A DNA stretch of 64,000 nucleotides from an uncultured bacterium (GCA_937949615.1 CALEDQ010000030.1:1-64000); one strand, 5' to 3'. Shown: positions 8,966-19,586, counted from the stretch's first letter. The notes: generated by a model not told the origin, from the sequence alone. Translations and numbers: made by a program.

Positions 8966-10154
8966 AGTCCTCATCATCACCCAGTTCTATTACCCGGATG
9001 TCACAGCCTGTGCTTTTAGAATGCAGGAAACAGCGACCATGCTTGCCGAAATGGGCTGTGAAGTGCATGTAATTGCGGGTGAGCCCCACAAGGGGCAGAT
9101 CGACGGCCAGAGCATCGACGATGGCAGAATCAGAGTCAGCCGGGTTCCTTTGATCAAATATGAAGGCCGCGGCAAATGGAACTACATCGCTCATTATCTG
9201 TCGTTCATGTTTGGAGCGATCAGAGCGGCAGGCAGACACAAAGGGCGTTTTGACGTCATCTGGGCTTCGAGCCCGCCTCTTTTCACCGGCATTTCCGGCC
9301 TGATAACCGCCTGGTTCAAAAGAACGTCTCTGTGCCTCGACATTCGCGACATCTGGCCCGAATCAGCGGTAGTCGCCGGTCAGATCAAAGAGGGCAGCTT
9401 TCTCTTCAGGGCGGCAAAGGTGACTGAATACCTTCTCTATCGGGCTGCTGACCAGATCACCTGTGTTGCCGGGCCAATGGCCGATTACATCTGCCGTGTT
9501 TCCGGAGGCAGGCGCCCTGAAGTCATTTACAACGCGATTCCGGCTGCAATGGTTGCCGACAGCGCCATGCCGATAGACCCGGAGCCGCGGCCGATGACAG
9601 TTCTTTACATCGGCAACATGGGCTACTGTCAGAATCTCAGCCTGGTAGTCGAGGCCGCGCGCCAGCTCGCAGCAGCCGGAGAAACCAGAATCAGATTTCG
9701 ACTGGTTGGCAGCGGCATCGAGAAACCTCTGATCGAAAAGGCTGTTAAAGATGCCGGATTAAGCAATATAGAAATACTCGGACTGGTGCCAAAAGAGCAG
9801 GCCATCGAAATGATCCGCAATGCCCATGCCCTGATGCTGCACCTCAAAGATGACGGCACCATGGACAAAACCATTCCGTCAAAGGTCTTCGATTATATGG
9901 CTGGCGGCAGACCGATTCTCTATGGTCTGAAAGGCGAAGCCAGTGATATTCTCGGTTCTATTCGCGGCAATCTTTATTATGACCCGGCCGACCCGGCTCA
10001 ACTGGCCGACAGAAGCCTGGAACTGCTGAATAATTATCGGGAAATGGCTTCGGCAGCTGCAGAAAACCTCAAAGTGGTCAGGCAAAGTTTTCTAAGAGAA
10101 GTGATGACCGCCAAACTGCTCAACATTTTTAAAAATCTTTCTCAACCCTCTTGA
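8940..10154 (+). CDS. glycosyltransferase family 4 (WbuB-like)
   Basis: The 404-residue protein has a GT-B fold. The N-terminal domain starts LRVLIITQFYYPD and includes LDIRDIWPESAV, a signature of WbuB-type GT4 enzymes. The C-terminal nucleotide-sugar domain contains VLYIGNMGY and IPSKVFDYMAGGRPIL, the place of the usual E-x7-E region (here Asp replaces Glu in FDYMA). It should transfer a sugar, possibly N-acetylated, to a lipid-linked acceptor at the cytoplasmic membrane. Its start overlaps the heparinase gene by 26 bases, implying translational coupling, and it closes the polysaccharide operon. Confidence 0.88.
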   Translation: MSSPGRPLRVLIITQFYYPDVTACAFRMQETATMLAEMGCEVHVIAGEPHKGQIDGQSIDDGRIRVSRVPLIKYEGRGKWNYIAHYLSFMFGAIRAAGRHKGRFDVIWASSPPLFTGISGLITAWFKRTSLCLDIRDIWPESAVVAGQIKEGSFLFRAAKVTEYLLYRAADQITCVAGPMADYICRVSGGRRPEVIYNAIPAAMVADSAMPIDPEPRPMTVLYIGNMGYCQNLSLVVEAARQLAAAGETRIRFRLVGSGIEKPLIEKAVKDAGLSNIEILGLVPKEQAIEMIRNAHALMLHLKDDGTMDKTIPSKVFDYMAGGRPILYGLKGEASDILGSIRGNLYYDPADPAQLADRSLELLNNYREMASAAAENLKVVRQSFLREVMTAKLLNIFKNLSQPS

Positions 10155-10286
10155 TTAGTAGGTTTCGCGGTGCTATCCTCAACCCCATTCCCGGCGCAAA
10201 ATCTGTGGCCGGGAAAATCTGCAGAAAGAGGAGTATTCGCTGTCGAACGGCTGACCGAAGCTCGGGATCGGGCGAACAATCGTCGT

Positions 10287-10670
10287 ATGTTGCTTGTAAA
10301 AACTGTGGTAAAAAATTCTAATATTGAAGGTCTCGGTCTTTTCGCTGCTGTAGATATGCCGGCTGACACTCAGGTGTGGGCATATCATCAGGATTTTGAC
10401 AAGGTTCTCACTGAAGACAGGCTTGAAGAAATGCCTGAATGGCAGAAGGATTTTTTCCGCAGATATTGCTTTTCCAGCGGCGATCTCCTCTATTACTGCA
10501 TCGATGATGCACGCTTCATGAACCATTCTAAAAAGCCCAACCTCGTCGACCGGCCCGAAGGCACCTTCACTGCCCGCCCGATCAAGGCAGGCGAAGAACT
10601 GGTATGCGACTATGCCGGCATGGGTCACACCGAAAAGGATATGGCCTTCAATATTGGCTGGTTCGGCTGA
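10287..10670 (+). CDS. SET-domain protein (putative lysine methyltransferase)
   Basis: The chosen start at 10287 gives 127 residues and begins at the usual N-terminus of stand-alone bacterial SET proteins (GLGLFAAVDMPADTQVW). The SET hallmark motifs RFMNHSKKPNL and AGEELVCDYAGM are both present; these form the pseudoknot that binds S-adenosylmethionine and holds the catalytic tyrosine. The open frame extends upstream to 10170 without similarity, and no strong ribosome site marks either start. The usual Cys-rich post-SET region is absent, as in many short bacterial homologues. The protein substrate is unknown. It follows the polysaccharide operon and precedes a strong terminator. Confidence 0.75.
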   Translation: MLLVKTVVKNSNIEGLGLFAAVDMPADTQVWAYHQDFDKVLTEDRLEEMPEWQKDFFRRYCFSSGDLLYYCIDDARFMNHSKKPNLVDRPEGTFTARPIKAGEELVCDYAGMGHTEKDMAFNIGWFG

Positions 10671-10729
10671 CGCGCGATCCAGGATCGCGGCTTCCGGCCA
10701 TCAGGCTGATTTATTAGCCGTGAAAAAAT

Positions 10730-10766
10730 AAAACCGGCCTGCAGAAATTGCTCTGCAGGCCGGTTT
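10730..10766. terminator. bidirectional rho-independent terminator
   Basis: A perfect stem (AAAACCGGCCTGCAG paired with CTGCAGGCCGGTTTT) encloses an AAATTGC-type loop and is flanked by A and T tracts on its two sides. It lies between the SET gene (+) and the TolC-fusion gene (-), which converge, and can serve both. A smaller stem CGCGAT/ATCGCG at 10673-10689 precedes it. Confidence 0.9.
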
Positions 10767-10777
10767 TGTTATAACGA

Positions 10778-13255
10778 TTACTTTTCTGAAGTTTCGTTGC
10801 CATCGTAAAGAACTTCTTCGCTGACCGTCGGCTCAATTTTGCTGACGGCCGGCGCTTTTCGCAACATGGGCTTGAAACTGCCATTGGCATTGTAGAAAGC
10901 GACCAGCCGATCATACCATTCACGGTTGCTTTCGTGATTGAGAATGAAATCAAAGGTGCCGACCGCCCGGCAAACCCTGACAAAATCACTTAAAAAGGCA
11001 AATACGGCATTGGCCGATGCTTCGCGTGAGACCAGCGAAGCGTTCTGGGCATCGATAAGATCGAGAATATTCACGGCGCCTCTTGAATAAGCATTTCTGA
11101 CCAGTTCAAGTGTTTTTGAGGCATATTCAGCACGGGTTTTTGCCAGATCGATACTTGAGAATGAAGCGCGGGCATCTTCGAGAGAAGCACGGGTATTCAA
11201 TTCAAGCCGCTGCATAAGATATTCCTTTTCGGCCGCAAGTTTTTTAAGATTAGCTTCGGCTTCTTTGATGGCGGCTTTTCGGTCACCGCCTTCATACAGA
11301 GGGATAGAAATATTCAGTGCCACATGCCAGTCGTTTTTATCGGGGTAATTGAAGACACTGTTGAATGGAGCTGGCATGGCAGGTTTGACAGCGCCGACAC
11401 CAGATTCTCTGACAGTTCGACTGAAATTACTCTGCAAAGCGATGGTCGGATGACTGTAGCGGTTTTTCGCAGATTTCTTTGAGCGATCCATAGCCTCAAT
11501 ACCGCGGCTGATCTGCTGAATCTCAGGCGAGAACACAAAGGTATCACCGACCAGAAAATCACGAAACAGCTTATAACCCATCTGGTTATCGATATATGGC
11601 GCCACTTTTTCGTAATCGAGAAAAAATACTTCAGAGAAAATGTCACAGTCTGCGGTGGTGAACTCTTCTTCCTGTGAAGCCGCAAGCACCTGATTGAGAG
11701 CCATTTCAGCCTTGCGGCGCATGGCGGTTGCATCAATCAAGGCCTGTCTGGCACCTGCCATCTGGATTTCCCAGCGATAGACTTCAGCCGGGCCAGAAGT
11801 ACCAACCTGCTCTCTAAATTTCGCAATTTCGAGATTGGCACGCGTAACTTCAAGATTATCCCGCTGAATATTCTGCAGGGTTCTGGTTTTAAGCACATTA
11901 AGATAGGCAATGGCAGCGTCTCTGATGATGTCGAGCATCAACGCTCTCTCTTCTTCACGGCGGGCACTCTGAAAGAGCTTCTGAATATCGATATTGGCAC
12001 GGGCCTGTTCACTGTAAAGCACCATCATCAGGTCGGCACCGATCTGGGTTGCATGCTGGCCAGGCGTCATAATACTTTCGGCCCGGTCTTGATCCAGCAT
12101 TGTCTGGCGGCCAAAAGCACTGATTTTTGGTCTCAGATTGGATTTCGCCCGGTCAACGGTATGCTCACCAGCGGTCAACTCCTGCTTTTTGGCGATCAAC
12201 TGCAGATTGCGCAACAATGCGGTTTCGATTACCTGGGTAATCGAAAGTTTTCTTTCAATATTGTCAGGTTCTTCGTTGAGCAGCACTGCATCGGTCATCT
12301 GGCTCCAGGTCGGGTAAACCCCGATTTCACGGGCAGTCTGCATGTTGATCGTCAGGCGTTCGGTATGCGAAAAATCGACCTGAAAAGTAGAAGGATCGTC
12401 ATTCATCAGCAGGCGCTGAAAGTTCAGAGCAATGCGCCTGGCGAGTTTCTGGGTATCGATTTCCATGGCGATACTGCAAAGAACACCACTTTCAACCGGC
12501 GCTCTGCCAATCATGGCCATGCTTGGAACTTTCATTGCATTGATTCTGCCGATCAGCTGTTTCTGCTGTTCAGGAGGCATATCAAGCATTGGCGCGACAT
12601 AGACGGCTTCGGCATCGGCAAGTTTCGCCACGGCTTCGGCAAGATTACTGCCGACAGGAATAACCACAAGTTTCACATCGCGTTCTTCGGCCTGTTGGCG
12701 CAGGTATTCAGTCAAGCCCGCAATACCTTCGAGCATGTATGAGCTGATAAGAAGATGCATAGTCGAAAATCTGCGAATTTCCTGAAAACGGTCGATATGA
12801 CGACCAATATCGATGCCGGCATCGATATAAGTCAGATTCGGGGTGCCACTCGTACCGGCGACCTTTTTAAGCCCCTGCATGGCTGCATTGATGACGTGGG
12901 CGGCCAGCACCGGTTTTTTCAGATTTTCATGGGCGGCGGCGATCTGCGATGCAACCGGACCGATGGTAAGAATAACGTCGGCATCCGGTGATGCAAGCAA
13001 AGCTTCGAATTTCTGCCTGATTGCAGAAATGTTCCAGTTCCCATCGTGAATATTTTTTTCGGCAAAATTGATCTGGTCGCCTTCAGGAAGAAGTTTTCTG
13101 GTTTCTTCATCGATCATTTCAATTAGAGTAGAAGAATTCGACGTATGGCCGTCGCTGATGACGCCAACATTAATTGTGCGGGCAAAGCCAGTATTTGAGC
13201 AAAAAATGGCGCCCAGTGTCAAAACCAGTATCCCAAAAATCTTGAGAATTCTCAT
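10778..13255 (-). CDS. fusion of ABC-type periplasmic binding domain with TolC-family outer-membrane channel
   Basis: The 825-residue protein has a signal peptide (residues 1-25, cleavage after GFA). Residues about 27-330 resemble type-1 periplasmic binding proteins of the ABC_sub_bind kind: INVGVISDGHTSNS, ILTIGPVASQIA, VPSMAMIGRAPVESGVLCSI. From about residue 345 (LSITQVIETALLRNLQLIAKKQEL) it is a TolC-type efflux channel with the long alpha-hairpin repeats and a second set after residue 590 (YSHPTIALQSNF, VALNISIPLYEGGDRKAAI). Start ATG at 13255 follows GGAGGAATT. It likely acts in the periplasm and outer membrane in export or sensing of a small molecule. No inner-membrane pump or adaptor adjoins it. 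Its promoter faces that of the Rrf2 regulator, so joint control is possible. Confidence 0.82.
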   Translation of the reverse strand: MRILKIFGILVLTLGAIFCSNTGFARTINVGVISDGHTSNSSTLIEMIDEETRKLLPEGDQINFAEKNIHDGNWNISAIRQKFEALLASPDADVILTIGPVASQIAAAHENLKKPVLAAHVINAAMQGLKKVAGTSGTPNLTYIDAGIDIGRHIDRFQEIRRFSTMHLLISSYMLEGIAGLTEYLRQQAEERDVKLVVIPVGSNLAEAVAKLADAEAVYVAPMLDMPPEQQKQLIGRINAMKVPSMAMIGRAPVESGVLCSIAMEIDTQKLARRIALNFQRLLMNDDPSTFQVDFSHTERLTINMQTAREIGVYPTWSQMTDAVLLNEEPDNIERKLSITQVIETALLRNLQLIAKKQELTAGEHTVDRAKSNLRPKISAFGRQTMLDQDRAESIMTPGQHATQIGADLMMVLYSEQARANIDIQKLFQSARREEERALMLDIIRDAAIAYLNVLKTRTLQNIQRDNLEVTRANLEIAKFREQVGTSGPAEVYRWEIQMAGARQALIDATAMRRKAEMALNQVLAASQEEEFTTADCDIFSEVFFLDYEKVAPYIDNQMGYKLFRDFLVGDTFVFSPEIQQISRGIEAMDRSKKSAKNRYSHPTIALQSNFSRTVRESGVGAVKPAMPAPFNSVFNYPDKNDWHVALNISIPLYEGGDRKAAIKEAEANLKKLAAEKEYLMQRLELNTRASLEDARASFSSIDLAKTRAEYASKTLELVRNAYSRGAVNILDLIDAQNASLVSREASANAVFAFLSDFVRVCRAVGTFDFILNHESNREWYDRLVAFYNANGSFKPMLRKAPAVSKIEPTVSEEVLYDGNETSEK

Positions 13256-13327
13256 AATTCCTCCAGACTCAGTTTGGAAAAGATGTTATCAGAGCTTTGC
13301 CCGAGAGACAATAGCAGTAATTTCATT

Positions 13328-13357
13328 ACTATATTACAAAATAATACCAATTTACAA
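13328..13357 (-). promoter_or_regulatory. possible promoter of the TolC-fusion gene
   Basis: On the minus strand, TTGTAA (13352-13357), an 18-base spacer and TATAGT (13328-13333) form a plausible sigma-70 promoter 73 bases before the start codon. A small inverted repeat TATTA/TAATA (13332-13346) overlaps it. The spacer is one base long, hence moderate confidence. Confidence 0.45.
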
Positions 13358-13375
13358 GTCTCGGCTGTAAAAAGT

Positions 13376-13404
13376 TTGGCAAAACATGGCAATTCTGCTA
13401 TTCT
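13376..13404 (+). promoter_or_regulatory. sigma-70-type promoter of the Rrf2/chemoreceptor operon
   Basis: TTGGCA (13376-13381), exactly 17 bases, then TATTCT (13399-13404) form a good promoter with a start expected near 13411. The palindrome at 13400-13423 covers the -10 box and the start site, as expected for a repressor-controlled promoter. Confidence 0.7.
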
Positions 13405-13423
13405 GGTATCAAAATACCAGAAT
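13400..13423. promoter_or_regulatory. perfect inverted repeat, likely operator of the adjacent Rrf2 regulator
   Basis: The arms ATTCTGGTAT and ATACCAGAAT match over all ten bases around a CAAA spacer. The site overlaps the predicted -10 box and transcription start and ends 17 bases before the regulator's ATG. Size, symmetry and position are typical of operators for dimeric winged-helix repressors such as IscR, NsrR and RsrR. Binding by the encoded Rrf2 protein is inference. Confidence 0.75.
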
Positions 13424-13440
13424 TTTCAACGGAGCCGAAA

Positions 13441-13863
13441 ATGAGCAAATACCTTGGCATGTCAGAAGCGGTCAGTCTTGGAATTCACTCGATGCTGCTG
13501 CTGGCGCAAAACCCGGTCGAAGGTCTGAATCTGGCGGCAATGGCGACGTCTCTCAATGCGTCAGAAGCACATCTGGCAAAAGTTATGCAGAGGCTGAGAA
13601 GAAGCGGCATGATATCGGCTCTGCGCGGCCCGGGCGGTGGCTACCGCCTTCTTCTTCCGTCAGACAATGTTTCTCTGCTGCAGATTTACGAAGCAATCGA
13701 CGGACCATTTAAATTTGACGAAAATAACTGCCGGTGTCCCGTTTCTCCATGTAAAATTAATAAATTACTTCACGAAATGTCATGCCGTTTTTTTGATTAT
13801 CTGAAGAATAACACTCTCGCAAGCATTATCAATGAATCGACAAAAGAGGTCAGACAAAAATGA
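13441..13863 (+). CDS. Rrf2-family transcriptional regulator
   Basis: The 140-residue protein has the N-terminal winged helix of Rrf2 regulators, with LAKVMQRLRRSGMISALRGPGGGYRL as recognition helix and wing (residues 45-70). Cysteines C97, C99, C104 and C115 lie where Fe-S cluster ligands occur in IscR, NsrR and RsrR, although the spacing differs from the usual C-x5-C-x5-C. A redox, NO or oxygen-sensing Fe-S repressor is therefore likely but not proven. It sits directly behind a palindromic promoter and its stop overlaps the start of the next gene (ATGA), so it is co-translated with the chemoreceptor and probably autoregulates. NsrR, IscR or other subfamily cannot be assigned. Confidence 0.88.
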   Translation: MSKYLGMSEAVSLGIHSMLLLAQNPVEGLNLAAMATSLNASEAHLAKVMQRLRRSGMISALRGPGGGYRLLLPSDNVSLLQIYEAIDGPFKFDENNCRCPVSPCKINKLLHEMSCRFFDYLKNNTLASIINESTKEVRQK

Positions 13864-16304
13864 AACTCATTCACAAGCTTGCATTTCTTACAGGAGTTCC
13901 GCTTCTGGCCTTTTTCTGGCAAAGTTACGGCCAGATAAGCATGGCAATGCAGGACATAGAAAACTCCCGAAAAGTTCAGCAGACAGCCGTTTTCTTTAAA
14001 AACTGCTCTGACCTCGCCCATCAGCTTCAGAAAGAACGCGGCTATTCGGTTCTTTTTCTGAAAAAAGTGGCCAGAGAAGACGAGGTATCGGAACATCGTC
14101 AGGCCAGCGACCGCCTGCTCAGCAATCTGCTTCTGTCTGAAAAGGGAATGCAGAGCTCACTGCGCGGCTTGTCCGACAATATCAGCAGTCTCAGAAGCCG
14201 CATTTCTGGCAGTTCAGACGTTGAGGCTGTCGCCAGAGAATATAATAGCGCAATCAGCAATCTTCTCGATCAGCAGAATGAATATTTTCGCAAATATGCG
14301 GCTTCATCTCAACTGGGCAGCCAGTTCATCTCTATCGTCACCCTTGAAGCTGCCAAAGAAAGTCTTGGGCAGCTGAGAGCCATGATCACCGCAATTCTGC
14401 TCGATAACCGACCGGTTTCGGAAAGCACGTTTCAACAGCTCATCGATTTCCGGGCCATGTTTTCTGCCGGTATCACCTCGAGGGTTCTGCAGCTCGAAAA
14501 TTCGTCGAACGAAAAACTGCAGCAGATTGCCAATGGGGCTGACTGGCAAAAAATCAATCAGACAATCGGCATCATTTTTGCGAAGGCGGCCACAGGCGGC
14601 TTTGCACAGAATGGCAAAGAGTATTTTGCGATGATCACCGATCTGATCGAGAAAGTTCAAAGTATTATTCAGTCCGAACTCACCACTGCCGAGAAAAAAG
14701 CGATTTTTGCAACCTCTGATGCGATCAGCAACCTGAATTTTTCAATTTTTCTCATTCTTGCCGCAACCTTTATTTCAGGCCTGATCTCGGCACGTCTGGC
14801 ACGCAGTATTTCAGGGCCAGTCGGACAGGTGGTTGCCCTGGCAGAAGCGGTCAGTCGCGGCGATCTTTCTGGTCGCCTCGGTATCGACTCGAATGACGAA
14901 GTTGGCCGTATGGCCGGCGCTCTCGACTTCATGTCTGATGAGCTTGAGCAGAAGGCCAGGCAGGCAGAAAAAATTGCCGACGGCGACCTGCGCGTCGAGT
15001 TCAAGGTTTCTTCAGCAGATGACATACTCGGCAACGCTATGCAGAAAATGGTTGGCGGTCTGAATGACCTTATCGAGAACATCCGCGACGGCATTACCCT
15101 GCTCAACTCAATGTCAAGCCAGATTTCCGAGGCCAGTCAATCGCTCTACGAAGGCGCCTCAGATTCAGCCGCGTCTCTTGAACAGGTCTCGGCGTCAATG
15201 ACCGAGATCGATGCGCGCACCAAAAATACCGCTCAAAATGCGGCATCGGCACTCGACATCGCCACCAGAACCAGAGAGTCGGCAGTTACTGGCACCCAGA
15301 ACATGAGTGAGTTGATTCAGGCAGTTAACACTATCAGCGAATCCGGCAAACAAATCACGCGCATATCAAAAATCATTGAAGATATCGCGTTTCAGACCAA
15401 CCTGCTATCGCTGAATGCGGCAGTTGAAGCTGCAAGAGCCGGAAAACACGGCAAGGGCTTTGCAGTCGTCGCCGACGAGGTGCGCCGCCTGGCCGGCCGC
15501 AGTTCGTCAGCCGCCAAAGAAACGGCAGAACTGATTGCCAGTTCGATGACCAGCATCGAGATCGGCACCAAAATCGCTTCGATGACTTCAGATTCTCTCG
15601 ACAAGATCAAAAGCGGCGCCGAAGAAACCGCAAATCTGCTCAGCGAAATAGCTGCCGCCAGTCAGGAACAGGCGCATGGCATTTCCCAGATAACTATCGG
15701 CATGAACCAGATCGATAAAGTAACCCAGAAGAACTCGGCGCATGCCGAACAGACAGCTTCAGCCGCTGAAGAACTGGCGCATCAGGTGCAACTTCTTGGT
15801 TCGGCGGTCAATCGTTTCAAATCGGTTGAAGCGGCGAAGAAAGTTTCTCTGCACCTGGCCACCGGCGGCCGGGATTCAGACCCCCTTAAATGGACCGAAG
15901 CCCTGCTGACCGGGATTCCGCAGATCGACAAACAGCACCGCAAACTGGTCGCCCTCGCCAATGATCTGCATTACGCTCTCAAGGAAGGCAAGGCCCAGGA
16001 GGTAATGCAGCAGATCCTCGATGAACTCGTCGATTACACCAAAAGCCACTTCAGCTTTGAAGAAGGCATGATGCGCAAATACCGTTACCCTGAATACGAC
16101 ACTCATATCAAAGCTCATCAGCAGCTGGTCAAGCAGATTACCGACATTTACGAAAATTTTCGCAGCAAACGTGGCTGCATCGGTCTTGAAACCTTTGTTT
16201 TTCTCAAAGACTGGCTGGTCAACCATATCATGCGCACCGACAAAAAATATGTGCCGCACATTCAGGAACGGTCGGGCAAAGGTTTCAGCGGCGATCTGAG
16301 CTGA
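13860..16304 (+). CDS. methyl-accepting chemotaxis protein with NIT sensor and C-terminal hemerythrin
   Basis: The 814-residue receptor has a first membrane helix (residues 7-23) and a periplasmic region with the nitrate/nitrite-sensor (NIT) hallmark LAHQLQKERGYSVLFL. A second membrane helix lies near 285-310, followed by HAMP segments (RLARSISGPVGQVVALAEAVSRGD) and an MCP signalling hairpin whose tip reads FQTNLLSLNAAVEAARAG. From about 673 it carries a bacteriohemerythrin domain retaining all expected di-iron ligands: H in IDKQH, H and E in HFSFEE, two His in YDTHIKAH, and H and D in WLVNHIMRTD. NIT domains bind nitrate/nitrite and hemerythrins bind O2 or NO, so nitrogen-oxide or oxygen taxis is likely. 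It is coupled to the Rrf2 regulator and lacks an xFxxY tail. Confidence 0.9.
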   Translation: MKLIHKLAFLTGVPLLAFFWQSYGQISMAMQDIENSRKVQQTAVFFKNCSDLAHQLQKERGYSVLFLKKVAREDEVSEHRQASDRLLSNLLLSEKGMQSSLRGLSDNISSLRSRISGSSDVEAVAREYNSAISNLLDQQNEYFRKYAASSQLGSQFISIVTLEAAKESLGQLRAMITAILLDNRPVSESTFQQLIDFRAMFSAGITSRVLQLENSSNEKLQQIANGADWQKINQTIGIIFAKAATGGFAQNGKEYFAMITDLIEKVQSIIQSELTTAEKKAIFATSDAISNLNFSIFLILAATFISGLISARLARSISGPVGQVVALAEAVSRGDLSGRLGIDSNDEVGRMAGALDFMSDELEQKARQAEKIADGDLRVEFKVSSADDILGNAMQKMVGGLNDLIENIRDGITLLNSMSSQISEASQSLYEGASDSAASLEQVSASMTEIDARTKNTAQNAASALDIATRTRESAVTGTQNMSELIQAVNTISESGKQITRISKIIEDIAFQTNLLSLNAAVEAARAGKHGKGFAVVADEVRRLAGRSSSAAKETAELIASSMTSIEIGTKIASMTSDSLDKIKSGAEETANLLSEIAAASQEQAHGISQITIGMNQIDKVTQKNSAHAEQTASAAEELAHQVQLLGSAVNRFKSVEAAKKVSLHLATGGRDSDPLKWTEALLTGIPQIDKQHRKLVALANDLHYALKEGKAQEVMQQILDELVDYTKSHFSFEEGMMRKYRYPEYDTHIKAHQQLVKQITDIYENFRSKRGCIGLETFVFLKDWLVNHIMRTDKKYVPHIQERSGKGFSGDLS

Positions 16305-16315
16305 AACTTTCGCCC

Positions 16316-16344
16316 TTGACTGTCAGACGACAGGGTAATATAAA
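16316..16344 (+). promoter_or_regulatory. sigma-70-type promoter of tex
   Basis: TTGACT (16316-16321), a 17-base spacer and TATAAA (16339-16344) are near consensus, with a start expected about 22 bases before the tex ATG. The spacer contains a five-base inverted repeat CTGTC/GACAG (16320-16333), which may be chance. Confidence 0.8.
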
Positions 16345-16372
16345 TCAGACAAACAATCTGTGAGGTCTGAAA

Positions 16373-18529
<2,157 letters not shown>

Positions 18530-18554
18530 CTGTCACAACCGGCCCCGGCAACAA

Positions 18555-19451
18555 TCAGGAAAAATCGGGTCTTTCGGGCAGATTATCGACTCTGCCGGTT
18601 TCGTCACTGCCGACCGGCAGAGGTGCCGGGCGAAAGAACAGGGCGAAGCTGGCACTAACGTGCCCCCCGATCAGAATAACGCACGATGAAAGATATATCC
18701 AGAGCATGAATGCCACAACCGCCCCAAGCGAGCCGTAAATAAGGCTGTAACTGTCGGTGCCGAAAGAAAGATACCAGACGAATCCCCGACGGGTAAGCTG
18801 CAGCGCCAGAAACGAAAAAACAGTGCCGATAAAAGACTCGCTCCAGTGCACGACAACCGACGGAACATACTTGTAAAGCAGAAGCAGCAGACCAAACATG
18901 GTGCTCATGGGCAGATAATCGATCAGAAAATAATGCAGACGCGTCATATCGGCAAGTATAGGCCCGAGGTAGTCAGGAAAAAGTCTGGGCAGAACATCGA
19001 CCAGGGTGTTCATTATCAGCGTCAGAATCAGAAAAATCACCATGATGCCGATCATCATAAGACCGATGAGGCGATCGATGAGAAAGTGGCGGCTTTCGGC
19101 GCTTGTCCAGGCCATGTTGATGTTCTGAGCAAAGCCTGCAAAAACAAGCGTTGCTGACCAGAGCAGCACAGCAGTCCCGGCGAGCCCGACCGCTCCACTG
19201 GCATTGATAAGGTGCTGAATATTGCCGACAACTATGGTTTCTGAACCAGGCAGATACTCGTCGACGAATTTCAAAATCTGCCCCTGGACTTCGGCGCTCT
19301 GCAGAAACGATGAATTGAAAGCAATGAGAAAAAGAATCAGGGGAAAGAACGAAAGAATCGCATAATAGGCAATGGCGGCGGCGGCCTCGGTTACCCGGGT
19401 ATCACAAACCCGGTCGAAGACGTGCATGAAAAAATTCAGTATTGTCCGCAT
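18555..19451 (-). CDS. YihY/BrkB-family inner-membrane protein
   Basis: The product is about 298 residues from the ATG at 19451; the open frame extends to 19508 but the extra 19 residues do not look like family sequence. AAAAIAYYAILSFFPLILFLIAF near the N-terminus is the YihY hallmark. Some six hydrophobic segments follow, including VGLAGTAVLLWSATLVFAGFAQNINMAW and the C-terminal LGAVVAFMLWIYLSSCVILIGG. The function of the family is unclear; it was once misannotated as ribonuclease BN. It is divergent from the pullulanase gene and shares a short intergenic region containing an inverted repeat. Confidence 0.85.
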   Translation of the reverse strand: MRTILNFFMHVFDRVCDTRVTEAAAAIAYYAILSFFPLILFLIAFNSSFLQSAEVQGQILKFVDEYLPGSETIVVGNIQHLINASGAVGLAGTAVLLWSATLVFAGFAQNINMAWTSAESRHFLIDRLIGLMMIGIMVIFLILTLIMNTLVDVLPRLFPDYLGPILADMTRLHYFLIDYLPMSTMFGLLLLLYKYVPSVVVHWSESFIGTVFSFLALQLTRRGFVWYLSFGTDSYSLIYGSLGAVVAFMLWIYLSSCVILIGGHVSASFALFFRPAPLPVGSDETGRVDNLPERPDFS

Positions 19452-19501
19452 AAATACACTATCTGCATCTGTTTCAGCATTAATAACACAAATACCCGGC
19501 C

Positions 19502-19538
19502 TTGGCAATTAAACGAATTTTTGCGCATCAATTGCCAA
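19502..19538. promoter_or_regulatory. inverted repeat upstream of the pullulanase gene
   Basis: TTGGCAATT (19502-19510) and its exact complement AATTGCCAA (19530-19538) are separated by 19 bases, in the gap between the divergent yihY-like and pullulanase genes. A weak forward promoter (TTGCGC, 19-base spacer, TATCAT at 19546-19551) overlaps the right arm. It may be a regulator site or a looping pair of half-sites; no known operator consensus was recognised. Confidence 0.4.
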
Positions 19539-19586
19539 AAGGGTTTATCATAACAGACAAATCTCGTGAAATGGGTAGAGGTAGTC

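Noticed and set aside
12053..12742. 229-codon plus-strand open frame
   Set aside because: It lies fully within the TolC-fusion gene on the other strand, has no ribosome site or protein-family look, and is a codon-usage shadow.
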